This document shows, in pieces, positions 10,336-21,422 of a stretch of 27,709 bases of DNA. The translations under genes were made by a program, and so were the position numbers. Every line of letters begins with the position of its first letter. The first letter of the stretch is position 1. The notes below the pieces were generated by a model, which saw only the letters and a program-made list of their open reading frames with translations, was not told the origin of the DNA and made no database searches. The stretch covers positions 1-27,709 of the forward strand of contig PITI01000051.1 of the NCBI GenBank assembly GCA_004325065.1, read 5' to 3'. The stretch comes from Hamiltosporidium magnivora (lineage: Eukaryota > Microsporidia > Dubosqiidae).

Positions 10336-12710
10336 CAGTGGTTCTTAACCAGGGATGCTCGAAAGGCTTCTGTTGAAAGCTTAAGTATATAAAGAAATCA
10401 TTATTATAGGTTGTTTGCAACGGAATACAATTTGCTAATATAAAAAAAATTAAAAAAATATAGAAATGAAATATTTTGTTGATATGTCTTAGATCACTTA
10501 ATATGCACATAGACAGTCATGCTCGTTGTTTATGGAGTTTGTATAAGTGAAATGAGCGAATCATTACTAAACACCAAACTTTTTTCTCTTTTTTTCTATG
10601 TAATAGTCTACTATTATGCGTCTTCAGGAGTTAGTCGAGAAATCTCTTGGAGATGAATACGTGTAACGCATTTATAATTCCATTATGGATATTCCTAAAA
10701 TTTTATAAATCTTAATTGAACAGTGACTTAAGAGGAGGTGATACTAAATTGATAGTGCAAATATAAGACTTTTCTCATTATTTGTAAATAAAGTCTTTTA
10801 AAGTTTTTTTCATATTTTAAAAAATTTAATTATTTAATTGATACAGAGAATCGAGCCGCGTCAAAAAAAAGACAATTGAACTATGATATGCTGGTTATGG
10901 AATCACTTGGACAACAGAAAGGAATTATACGCAACGAACTCAATGTATTCTATGTGCCAAGATATTTTCAAACAGCAATTGCAACCCATCAAAGTTATTA
11001 GAGCATTCTAAAAGTCCCAAAGATTGTAAAGGTACGCGTAGAAAGAACTTTTTGAACTCAAAAGGAGCTTAATTTAGATCTAGGGGTAAAATCCTAAAAT
11101 TATGCGATTCAGCAATTTAAAAGCTCTTGTCTGAGCTGTCTTATCAGTTAGCATATCTTTGCGGAAAGAAAAAAACCCACATAAACAATAGACAAACAAT
11201 ATTAGATTCTGAAGCAAAATATAATCCAGCAGATTTCGTAATCAAATGATATAATTCGACCCGAACTCAAAATCTTAGTAAAGATTGTTCACTGAAGATA
11301 AGAGATGACATAACAGTAAGTCCTGTAAAAATAAGTATAAAAATGACGGTTCAACTGATATCTATAATTGCAGCCCGTTGCTAGTGTTCGTTGTGAATGT
11401 AAAACAAAAGGAAAATGATAGATGTGTTTCGATTTAGTTAGTCCATGTGAGTTGACTTCGAGTGAATATATGTTTTAATTTACATAACAGCATTTTGGAT
11501 ATCAATTACCATTGGATGTGATAGAATCAAAAGTAATGATGGGACACAGTATTTTTAGAGAAAATTTTTGATTTTTTTCTCACATGAAAATGAGAATACC
11601 GCAATTTAAAATAACACATCGCATGTCTCTTCGCTTCTACTTGCCTTAAAACCATTGCAAAACTTTAAAAGATCATTTAATTTCTGAAATAAATGTAGTA
11701 AAATATATCCCTGAACGAGTTTCTAATCATCAAATTTTCCGTTTCCTGTGTAAAAAAATCACTTTTGCTTCTAACGTGACTCTTATAATTTGAAAATAAG
11801 GAAGCTTTTTTAAGGCCGAAAGCTAAGCCGAGTTTGGAACTACGGAAATAAATTATTATGTTATTGACTAATCAAAAGTGTTATTAACTAAAAGATTTTG
11901 GAATAAAGGCGCAATTCTCATAATAGCATGCTTAGAAAATATATACAGCAGTTTAAAGGAATTGACATTATCAGTTTAAGGATTTATACAAACATAATAA
12001 TAGAAGTAAAATATTTTCATTTATTGTAAAACTAGAAATTTATGTAGGTTGAATTAAAATTGGTAATTTTTTTACTTTCACTTGTTGATTCAATTTTTGC
12101 ATAAAATGAAAAAAAAAATTCATTTATACTTGACATTAAATGCCTTTGAAATTATCGAGTGTATCATTCATTGGAAATTTATCTAATAAATCTTTACCAA
12201 CACTCAAAAATGCATCCGAATTTATTTCTTTATAACTTAATTCGATAGATGATAGTGATTCAAAAAAAATGTTATTACAATTCGAGACAGTCGACAAATT
12301 TAAATAAAATATTAAAATTAAAATTAAAATTCAGTAGCCATGATTATAACCTTATACATGACTGGCAAAAGAAGCATTGGAGTTGCTTCTGTCATTTAAT
12401 ACTATTTACTGATTTGGAATAGAATTTTACTCACCTTTTCACATAAAAACCAAGGCCAAAAAGTGAATAAGACCAAATAATGACCTGCGTGTACCTTTCG
12501 AAAAAGAAGCTCGCTTCACAAATATTATATTAAACAAGCCAAGAGTCTAGTTTTTAAATAATTTAATATTTTTACGCATTTGATATATAATATGTATTTT
12601 TTTTAAAGGAACAACAGATTTGCAAAAAATCGAAACACTTCTTCATATGAGGTGCAGGAACTTATTTGCAGATTCAAAAGGAGACGGGTTTAAAAGGTTA
12701 TAAGTGGTTA
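10336..12710 (+). mobile_element. Decayed, nearly full-length hAT-superfamily DNA transposon
   Basis: The left end begins CAGTGGTTCTTAACC at 10336-10350, the terminal motif of many hAT elements. The interior carries the transposase fossil described separately. The right end at about 12650-12710 (GGTGCAGGAACTTATTTGCA, then GGTTTAAAAGGTTATAAG) resembles the right ends of such elements, where the inverted terminal repeat would read GGTTAAGAACCACTG, but the last bases have decayed. At about 2.4 kb the length is normal for a hAT. A clear 8-bp target duplication is not visible, as expected after this much mutation. Confidence 0.7.
10863..12550 (+). pseudogene. hAT transposase fossil (BED finger to dimerisation domain, many stops and frameshifts)
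   Basis: Pieces in the order expected for a hAT transposase of the ZBED5/SCAND3/FAM200-like kind can be read in shifting frames. (1) 10893-11072: YGITWTTERN, then QCILCAKIF and LLEH, a BED-type zinc finger with its CxxC. (2) 11124-11249: LSYQLAYLCGKKKTH, the conserved helix before the catalytic core. (3) 11333-11437: DGSTDIYNCSPLLVFV, matching the LDESTD segment; the first catalytic Asp is at 11345-11347. (4) 11650-11793: KTLKDHLISEINVVKYIPER and IFRFLCKKI, matching the segment after the second Asp. (5) about 11935-12060: NIYSSLKELTLSV and on. (6) 12362-12550: LAKEALELLLSFNTIY, FHIKTKAKK and NNDLRVPFEK, the C-terminal dimerisation region. At least ten breaks exclude activity. The match is from memory of the family, not a search. 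Confidence 0.75.
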
Positions 12711-13529
12711 TCTAACAAAATTTTCAATTTCCTATTCAAATAAATTTATTAAAACTTTACGTTATAATCTTATCAAAACTTTTCCTTTTTTTATACTTCT
12801 TTGTTCTAAATATTACAAAAGCTGGTTTCTATAGAGTTTAGGTCTTTCTTTATAGCCATTTTTAGAAGCCAAACGAGCTTAATAACAATTGCAAGTTTTT
12901 TTAAGCATTGACTAATATTTGGTTTATATATCATACTATATAAAAACCTTGACTTATTTATCGAATGTCATTTCTAGAATTGTATCATATATCTTATATA
13001 GTATTTTATTAAAACAGCTTAGGCGCTAAGATTTTTTCTAATATCTTTTAGTTGATTAAATAAGTCGAATATTTCGCTTTTTATATTTCTGTGGACTCAT
13101 GTAATTAAGAAAATATGATTTGGATTTATATTTGATATTATTTATTATCTTAAGCGAGTATTGATATCAATTGTGTTTTATAAGATCGAATGATATTTTG
13201 AACTGCAAATCAATTATATTTCATTAGCTCATTCTACCTTGAAAAGGCACAAATCTCCTAAATTCGAGATTTATTTCGGACAATTGATCGAAAAGAGATA
13301 ACCAAATCGAAAAATATATTTTCGAGAAGAAATTTCAAAAAATTAAAGTGAATCTTACGTGTTCAAATTTTGGGTCTGATGAAAAAAACTCTGCATTTTA
13401 TTTCCTGCGGAGATTTATATGTGAAGTTAGAGGTCTAAAAATAATAAATATTTTTCTAAATTAATATTTCGCAGTTTTTTATAATCTTTATTTAATCAAC
13501 GGTTGAAAATGTTAATATTTGTCGGGTAA
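12711..13529. other. Gene-free AT-rich spacer
   Basis: This lies between the hAT element and the next transposase fossil. No frame of useful length and no repeats were noted. Confidence 0.5.
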
Positions 13530-14165
13530 AAGCGTGCAAATCTATTTTGTATAACAAGGGGCAAACGATTTAGCATTAAAAGAGTACAAAAACAAAAAAC
13601 ACTCTTTAAACAGCTAGGAGAGGAAACCTTAGTCATAACATTAATAATAGAATTGAACTTTGAGAAGAACACCTTTATGTGTGAGAAAATAGTAGGGTTG
13701 CAAAATTTTTGGTTAAATAGAGATGCTGCTGAAGCCTAAAATAAGAAGATGTGTTTAGCCCTGAAATGCTCTAGGGGTTAGTAGAAACAAACGAATACTG
13801 TGCGGGTTATTTTTTGGATTCTAGACATGGTTTTTATGAAAAGAATTGGGCTTTCGGATTCAAACGATGTCGATACAGTTCTTCGAAAGTTAGGTATGTA
13901 AAACAAAGAAAAGCATCAATGCTATTTCAAAATATAACATGTGCTACCTTTGTGCAAAGATATGATGTTTATATGCCAATGATCTAGTGGTGGGAATATC
14001 GGAATTTGCTTCCGAAAAACCATGTTTGATCCTGGTTATGTGCACACTGTATCTTTCGTTTGGAATGTTTGCGTGAGGCTGACAACCTAACCAATCAAAA
14101 GAAAATTTCTTTGGAAAGCCTAGAATCCGGCGAAGCTTTGATTCATCGTTGCATTGTGTTCCATC
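13530..14165 (+). pseudogene. Probable IS1595/ISXO2 (Merlin-like) transposase fossil
   Basis: A 69-codon open frame (13530-13736) without ATG contains LFKQLGEETLVI and FMCEKIVGLQNFWLNRDAAE, which looks like the N-terminal zinc ribbon of ISXO2/Merlin transposases. The frame goes on past stops as NKKMCLALKCSRG (second Cys pair), then SDSNDVDTVLRKLGM (13854-13898). It shifts to KQRKASMLFQNITC, together fitting the helix-turn-helix region (VLRELGVSxxTA). Later pieces are weaker: VVGISEF near 13990 may be the first catalytic Asp segment (VxIDE), and CIFRLECLREADNLTNQKK near 14050 may be the WxFGGxxRE block. Microsporidia are known to carry Merlin elements. Identification rests on patchy similarity, so it is moderate at best. 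Confidence 0.42.
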
Positions 14166-15222
14166 CGTAGGAAAGGAGCGAGCTATGCAATAAACATGAT
14201 ATTTATATTTAGTGATACTGAGTTAAAGCATTTATTATACAAATTGCAGTAGAAAAAGGCCATAGTCTTCCATAAATATATTTAAGGGAACTATTATTAT
14301 AATAAATTCCTTGGAAACGCAGAAGACTTTCCTTGCATAGTCTAGTTATTTATCTAGAAGCTGCATTATAACATGCTGAAAATATGATTAATTTGTTCTA
14401 AATCTTTCTTTATTTACTGATTTTAAAACCACCCGAAGCTTTGATTTTTGCATACCGTTAACCAAACCCGAACAATTTACAGAATATTTATGGCACTATG
14501 GTTGATTTATGATTAATACTACTTTTTGTTATTAGATTTGTAAAACTGTATAAATCGTGCTTGTCTACTATCTTATGGTCTATATTCTTTTAAATTGGAA
14601 ATATTCAATAAAGGCGAACAATCTGGCTACAAAACCATATTTCAAGCAAGCAAAACTGAACGAAGAATAGACCCATAGCTGAATTATTAATTTTTATGAA
14701 GAACCATAAAGAAATGACGAAGGACGTTAATAAGACTCGAGCTATTACGAGGAAAGTGAAAGAGTCATGAAATTACGTAACATAATGTGCATGATTAAAA
14801 AATGTTTATTCTCACCATTAAATATTTTAATTATAGAAAAACCTGAATCAATTCTAAATGTATAAATATGGATATTATTGCGTGAAAAAGAACTTAAAAG
14901 ATTACTAGAAACCTATCCCCTTTATTATTTAATTATCAAAAAACAAAGCCCAAGGAGAAAAAACCTGAACATTATACTTGTATGTAAAGAATTTTTTCGG
15001 TCTCAACACACCGCCTTTCTTTCGGTGATGTATATCTGCATGTGAAGAAGCCTTAGATAGCTTTTAAAATTTATATAATACATTTTTATACAAACAGATC
15101 AAAACACCACTAGTCATACTCAAATCTATTCAAATTCTAGCTACAATAATCTCAACTTATTTTTTTTGCAAAATAAAAAATATTTGAAATAACGTCAAAT
15201 AAGCACGGATAGGCTTCGTTAG
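14166..15222. other. Spacer with short coding-like scraps
   Basis: No gene is supported. Short frames at about 14581-14670 and 14700-14790 have coding-like composition but several stops and no recognisable motif. They may be the tail of the upstream transposon. Confidence 0.4.
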
Positions 15223-15393
15223 TACTTTATAAAATTTTCATGTACCGTTACTTTCGATAAGCTAAAATTTTTGGTTACAAATGGGGTGGTAGATACTGAT
15301 AGACCTGAATATGATGGAACGAAGAGTCGAATCGTTACATTTCTAACCGATCTATTGTTTTTAGATCGACATCAGCCAATATTTAACTTATGA
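15223..15393 (+). pseudogene. Unidentified open-frame remnant, 56 codons
   Basis: This frame is open between TAG 15220 and TGA 15391, with no ATG. It reads DKLKFLVTNGVVDTDRPEYD followed by GTKSRIVTFLTDLLFLDRHQ. The mixed codon and residue composition looks coding rather than random for this AT level, and the 5' end is missing. I recognise no family. It may be a scrap of a decayed gene or transposon. Confidence 0.25.
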
Positions 15394-16106
15394 AGATATA
15401 TACTTTATGATTGAAAAGAAATAAGAGATGAAACCGAAAAAACAGGGTATCATTCGTTGAGAACCCCAAGTTAAAAATTTAAAAGTTAATATTATGGTCT
15501 AATACTATATATTCTAATATTATTCTGCTTTACGGCAGAAAATTTTATACACATTGCGACTCAAACGAATTGAACGAGTATTTTACGCTAATGAAACCTG
15601 TAAAATGAAATCTGGATTTTCCTTATAGTAAAACATAGAAAGAGCAAATTAATTTGCAGGGGTGTCTATCAAAAGGCCCTTGAATATGTAAAAATCTTTC
15701 CTTCTGTAACAAAAGCTTATAATCAAAACTGATTTTTTTAATTCAAAGCCAACCGAAAAAGTGTTTTTTAGCCAGTGTTAGGTAAGAAATTCCTAATCTA
15801 TTAATATTAGTATAGAAGCTTACTGGGAATAAAAGAACGAAATATCTATAAAACCCAAACTCTATTTGTACTATTTCAAAAAACTCTACTTCTCTAGTTT
15901 AAGAAGGAATTGATTCAAACAAAGTTATTCGAGAAAACACTATAAGACTACTATGTAAAAATAACCTGCAATATCTGAGTATGATGAATACCAGATGATT
16001 TTTTTCGGGTATCTCGAATTATTTATATTCATAGATAAATTTATAAGAATTATATGTTAGCCTTTAGAGCTTAAAACTGCTTGAAATAATAGATTTCTTG
16101 TTTTAA
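15394..16106. other. Spacer with short open scraps
   Basis: Two short, stop-bounded plus-strand frames (about 15500-15630 and 15602-15730; the second includes LICRGVYQKALEYVKIFPSV) are coding-like but unidentified. Nothing else is supported. Confidence 0.35.
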
Positions 16107-16409
16107 AAGAACCCACGCTGTTTATATATTTATAATATTAGTAAATGCATATATTATGGCCTAAAACCTTATGCTAATTCATTTTACTTTGAATTTAGAT
16201 ACCTGATTTCAAAGATCGGATTAGAGAAACATATTGATAAAGAAAGATTGCATTTTATAACAGGTTTTTCAAAATTTGCAAAAGGTATTTTACAAGTTCG
16301 ATTAGATCATAGAGAACGAATATAGATTTTCTACGGGGAATCAGCCAAAAGTAGTGAGATATATATAAAAAAAAACCAGGCTCTTAATGTTATGGTTACA
16401 AACGAATGA
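16107..16409 (+). pseudogene. Unidentified decayed gene fragment, about 100 codons with one internal TAG
   Basis: A 72-codon open frame (16107-16322) lacks any ATG. It ends at TAG 16323-16325 and continues in the same frame for 27 codons to TGA 16407. It contains RYLISKIGLEKHIDKERLHF followed by ITGFSKFAKGILQVRLDH, of normal protein-like composition. The LHFITGFSKF stretch faintly recalls the C-lobe of HECT ubiquitin ligases, but the following residues do not fit, so no function is assigned. The single stop in a long frame suggests recent decay. Confidence 0.3.
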
Positions 16410-17120
16410 GAAAAGACATAACATGAACCAACTGGCATCAAAAATATTTTTTTAAATCTTGATTCTTTTATAACGAGAAGTGAAAATTGATCATTCTGGC
16501 TATCTATGAAATTTGTTTCATCAGCTATATCAAATGGAATATTAATAAATCAATGTGCAAATAAGAACTGTAAAAGAATATTTTAAAACAATTTTACTAA
16601 TATCCCACTTTCAATTGTTCTATTGTATATCAATTTTTTGAATTACCCGCCTAACAAGAAATATAAAAACAAACTAATACAAACAGAAAAGTTTTTGCAA
16701 TATAAACCATTTTTCTATTACCTCTAATATTTAATTTTAAGTCAATGTAAATCTATAGTCTTTTGGGAAATTTTGGAATTATATTTCGTCTAAATTATAC
16801 CTGTGAATTAAAAAAAATAAAAATCAGCCACAAGGATATGTTGCTTAAAAGCAATAATTTCAATCGAAAAGAAATTTGGCGCTAGAAATACTTAGTAATA
16901 GTATAAGATTGCAAAAAATTTTAAATTTTCTCAATTATGGTGGCAGACAAAAAGCTTCTAGTTAAAATTGAAAATTTTTATCAAACAATTTTAGCCCAAA
17001 AAAACATAGGTAATTCTATCGGAATAGAATATGTTGAATTAACATACCTTCAATGAATACTTTAATTTAAATACTGTTTTTTTTAAATATTTATGTGGAT
17101 TATAACAGTATTTTTAAATA
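16410..17120. other. Gene-free AT-rich spacer
   Basis: No coding or repeat signal could be supported here. Confidence 0.5.
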
Positions 17121-17950
17121 ATGGGCATCTTCAGCGAATATGAGGTTGATCTGTATAGATGTAAACATGAACTTAAAAATTCGATTTGTGTTAATTGCTA
17201 AAGCAATGATAAACATTTGTATCATTTTGATTCAGTTTCAAAAAAAAAATTTAACCAAATAGCAGGTATTATAAATTTAAAAATGATCTAAAACCTAAAT
17301 TACATTGATAATAGTTTAAATAACTTTTTAAAATAGAATTGAACATTGGTTATCAAGAAATAATCGGAAATAAATTCTTTAAATTTATAAAAAATACAAA
17401 AATGATATTGAAATATCCAAGGTCTCGAGCTCTAGCATTACATGCCTTTGAAATTGTTTCAGAAAGCAAAATAAAGAAAAATGATGCTGTTTGAATTATA
17501 AATTGGAAAATGTCTGTAGAATACCGAAAAACTATGTTAGCTTATAAAAATTGGAAAATCAAGACAAAACTTAAGATTCAGCATTTTAAATGTCTGGTTT
17601 ATAGTGCAAAGCGCAAGAATGATGTAGATATAACTTTATCTCTCTAAAGAAATATAAATTTAAGTCTAAAAAACAATTAGGATTAAATGTTTAAATAATT
17701 CTGAAAATATCTAAAGGACTATGATTAGCCTTGAAATTGAAACTTATAAAAGGATCAATATTTTAGACGTAAAGTATGTGTTTTGGGAATAAATATGAAC
17801 ATAATTACATTCAATAATATAATAATTGCTTCGTTTAAATCGCTTAAACTAATCTAGAATGGGAAAAATAAGGATTGTAAATTCTTGCTAATTAGACAAC
17901 TCTTGTTCAAAGGATCTAATATGAACATTGTTTCGTTATTTAATAAATAA
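17121..17950 (+). pseudogene. Unidentified decayed gene with several in-frame stops
   Basis: Plus-strand protein-like frames follow one another. 17121-17291 starts at ATG and reads MGIFSEYEVDLYRCKHELKN, then SICVNC, TAA (17199-17201) and SNDKHLYHFDSVSKKKFNQI; the CxH...CVNC spacing could be a metal-binding knuckle. 17324-17647 is 107 codons with a single TGA (17492-17494), including YPRSRALALHAFEIVSESKI before it and INWKMSVEYRKTMLAYKNWK after it. 17750-17950 in that same frame has one TAG (17855-17857) and includes CKFLLIRQLLFKGSNMNIVS. The three pieces may be one gene of roughly 270 residues, lysine-rich and probably intracellular. I recognise no family. A transposon or a host-derived gene is equally possible. 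Confidence 0.4.
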
Positions 17951-19279
17951 ACTTGTAGATTCCAGAAAATATCCAAAATGCATTAAAAATGTAGAAATAA
18001 AAGCAAAAATGAAAAAATAAATTTATTCGGTTTAAAAAAACTCTTTAATTTTTCTTTTTTTATGTTTTAGAGGAATATGGCCAAAGAAAATCTGGCTCGA
18101 GAGCTAACAATACATAGGTAAAGGTAATAGAAGCAAACTTTATACCGAAAAAAAACCAATCTTGTCTGAAAAACAAATTTAGGTAAAAAAGTAGGTGTCA
18201 GTCAAAAAGAAAAATATATTATTAAATCTTAATTATAGATAAAAAAAAACTATAAATGAAACTTAGAATAAATATAGAAGTAAGGTCTTATAAAAAATTT
18301 TTCAAATAAAATAGAAGTTTTGTAAAAGAATTGAAAAAAATCTAAAGTGCAAAGAGTCGCATTGTTCAATTAGAATCCGAGGTTTTTTCTAGAAAATATG
18401 GCTGTTTTGAAAATCGAAAATATAATATAATCGAATCTATTAAACCTATTTTAAAATAATTAAAAGTTTTATTTTTTTATATTAACGATTATGATTTTAT
18501 CTTTTGAAATTTAGTTCTAAATTCTACGAAATACGATTATTGAGCAATAAAAGTCAGAATTCGTTTGAGAATTTATATAATAGAAATATCTGAAGATCTA
18601 CCAATGTATAAAAAAAGAAAAAACGTATATGTTTATTCAGGGTATAAGATCATAATTTTCGAAGGTAAAATGAATTTTATTATAAATGCAGATTTATTTT
18701 GAAGCTGTTTCTCTGGGCTTTACAATCAATCAATAGAGTGAAAAGAATCAATGATGAGTTTAAAGTATAAAAATATAAAATTAAATTGTATTAAATTTTG
18801 AAAAATAATAAATAAAATAAATTTCACAAGAAATTTTGTCTTGGATCATTCCTCATTTAAAATTAAATATATGTTGTATTTGATTGTTAGACCTTAGTTC
18901 TCACGTGTCGAATATAATTTATATTTTTCATGTAGAAGCATGACTTCTCGGATCTTTTATATAAGTCAATAAAATATACGATTTAAAAAACTTTATGAAA
19001 TCTTCAACTATGTGAAGAATAAAATATGATTTAGCCTAAATTCAATTACGAAACAAACCTTATCATATTTCTAATAAATTATAAATTTGAATAATCATAC
19101 GATTCTAAAAATTTCTTAATGTCTAATCTAATGTAGCAAATCTTAAACTCGACATGAGAAAAACTAAAAAAATCAATCGCTTATCAAAGCCTAGAATGAA
19201 AATCTTGGTCTGTTTATCTAGATTGACACATAAAACGTTCTCAAAAAATGAATAAATATGTAGAATTTTATATCCAAAA
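17951..19279. other. Gene-free AT-rich spacer upstream of the first ricin-B-like gene
   Basis: All frames are dense in stops. There are no repeats or RNA genes that I can support. The promoter of the downstream gene should lie here, but no motif stands out. Confidence 0.5.
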
Positions 19280-19864
19280 ATGTTATATTTCTTTATTGCA
19301 TTTATTAGCACATGCGATTTTTCCCTCAAGCTTATAGGAACCGAGCATTATTTTGGAGTAAGTCCAGTGTCTATAATTCCTACCATAGTTAGTAGATCGC
19401 TTGCAGCAATATTAACAACCGAACAAAAATCAGAGGGATCATCTGAACTTCTATTACATGTCAACGGAAGAAATAAAGTGCTTGATTATGAAGGAAATGG
19501 AAAGCGAGTGATTATTTATCCCGCACATGGTATGAAAAACCAAATATTTGAAATAAAACTTGATCATTCAGGAGCATATAGGCTCATAAATCAAGGTATG
19601 TGTATGCAATATGATTTGCCTACTAGCTCATTCATGAAAGCAATATGCACAAACGAACCAAATCAACTTTTTAATATGATTGATCCACATGAAACTTTTG
19701 AAGTAAATAAAGCCTTGGGATGCAAAGCAACAATTTTATACGGTCGTTTTTATAATCGCGAAGTTCGAAATAATTTAAATTGTCAACCCGAATCCTACAG
19801 TCGTTCATTTAAATATAGGAACGAAAAACCAAGTAATTCATGGAGTTACAGTTATTCATATTAA
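19280..19864 (+). CDS. Secreted ricin-B-lectin-like protein, 194 aa
   Basis: Probable secreted carbohydrate-binding protein of the microsporidian ricin-B-lectin (beta-trefoil) type. This is a lectin domain only, with no toxin A-chain. It starts at ATG 19280 with a hydrophobic signal-peptide-like segment (residues 1-20). The middle has trefoil-type elements: NKVLDYEGNGKRV (65-77), NQIFEI (87-92, a QxF/W position), GMCMQYD (106-112), AIC (121-123) and NQLFNM (128-133); Cys108 and Cys123 fit the usual disulfide of one trefoil lobe. About one lobe and a half is recognisable, so the sugar site cannot be assigned. The C-terminal tail is Ser/Tyr-rich (about 171-194). A broken paralogue follows 1.56 kb downstream on the same strand, indicating tandem duplication. 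Members in other microsporidia have been linked to host-cell adhesion; that role is inferred here. Confidence 0.75.
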   Translation: MLYFFIAFISTCDFSLKLIGTEHYFGVSPVSIIPTIVSRSLAAILTTEQKSEGSSELLLHVNGRNKVLDYEGNGKRVIIYPAHGMKNQIFEIKLDHSGAYRLINQGMCMQYDLPTSSFMKAICTNEPNQLFNMIDPHETFEVNKALGCKATILYGRFYNREVRNNLNCQPESYSRSFKYRNEKPSNSWSYSYSY

Positions 19865-21422
19865 TTAAGAATTATTAAAAGTATTATTTAACATTTTCTA
19901 GTTTAATTCAATTTGTTTTAATTGTACTAATATGCAAATTTCTGTAAATTTAAATATTTCAAAGACGTAAAAATTTTGATTTCATCCTCGTTTTTCAGCC
20001 TTAAAAAAGAAAGTTTTAAAACCCTTCGAAGCTTTTATAAACTTATTGCGGTTCGAAAACAAATAGTAGCATGTAATATTTTTTAAAAATAAATTTATTC
20101 TAAATTTTGAATCTATACGGAAATTTTCTGTAAAAATTAATATTCTTGGAAAATGAAGTAAAAAATACTAAAAATTGGTGTTTGTAACGAGTATGTACAG
20201 TCTTCATCAAATCAATCAATTTTAATTTTTATAATTAAAAATAAATATTTCTAAAAAAAGGTTAATTGATTTTTATAGAAATGTTATTACTTCCAGCAGG
20301 CTGAAATATATAGAATTTCAAATAAAAGCTTTATTTCTATTCAATGCCAAGTAAAAACAACAATTAATTATAATTCAAATCTGATAATTTCAAATCCAAA
20401 CTGTTTTAATTGATATTTTTGTTTTCGTCATAATAGTTATTAGTAAAAATAATCTGTGTTCCTAATATATTTCAATATTATCGCAAAATAAATTTCTAAA
20501 GAAATTAAAAACAAAAATTTTATTAGAAACATTTAAACTCCTACTTTATCTACTCATAACGCTGTATCAAAATATAATTTAGAAATGTATACACCTACAT
20601 TGTAATTTTCTTCATTAAATTAGTTCATATACATTCTAAATTTGAAATTCTCAAAATTTAAATTATATCCAGCCGATCGGATAAATATAGTTTAGATGTA
20701 AATTTATTAAATAATGATTCCTTCAAATAGTAAATAAATTAGATTATATCAATATTTTGTATTATTTTATTTTCTCATAACTATAAATAATCCGAAAAAT
20801 AACAAAAAAAAAGCGAAAATATTTTTTTTAATATTTGCGAGCCGCCTAATTTAATTATATAGTATATAGTTATAAATTTTTAGGTATAATAAAACTTTTA
20901 TGGAATCCGAATTCGTGATTTGAACTGTAACTTCTTTTATTTATTTTAAAACTAAAAAAGAACGCGAAATTTTGCAATTAATCTATATTTAATAGCTATT
21001 TTTATTTTGTATTACTTCTCTTTTAAAATAAACTCATTTTTCATTTTAAATTGAAACTTTTAATCTTTTTAGCACAAAATGCAGGATTATAAGAATTTCT
21101 TCTAAACCAAAGGAAAATATTATAATCAAATGGCTAATATTTTCATACTTTGTTTGAGAATTTTAATAAATGAATATTTAGATATTCGTTAATATTTTAA
21201 AAAAGTTACAATTTTTTTGAAGATAAATAAAAGATTTTAATATAATACTTATCTATTTTGTGTCGTATTTTTTTAAATTAAACCTTTATCCTATATGTTT
21301 CACTGATTGAAAACCTGAATTTTAATGATGCCATTCTATCGCATGTATTACTATGTTACGAAAAAGATATATGTGACGGATCAAACTTGCATAATATAAA
21401 TATTCTATAATTTAAGAAACAC
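19865..21422. other. AT-rich spacer between the two ricin-B-like genes
   Basis: There is no open frame of note. The sequence is very AT-rich with many homopolymer runs. No long direct repeat shared with the flanks of the second copy was seen, so the duplication is probably old. Confidence 0.5.

Noticed and set aside
10322..10510. 62-codon minus-strand ORF with a hydrophobic N-terminus
   Set aside because: It overlaps the hAT left end on the opposite strand; the HPWLRTTA ending is the terminal motif read backwards.
15450..15475. TTGAGAACCCC as the right end of the hAT element
   Set aside because: The region at 12650-12710 fits the expected right end better and lies just after the dimerisation domain, giving a normal element length.
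19123..19329. 68-codon minus-strand frame
   Set aside because: It overlaps the start of the ricin-B-like gene on the other strand and has no protein-like features of its own.
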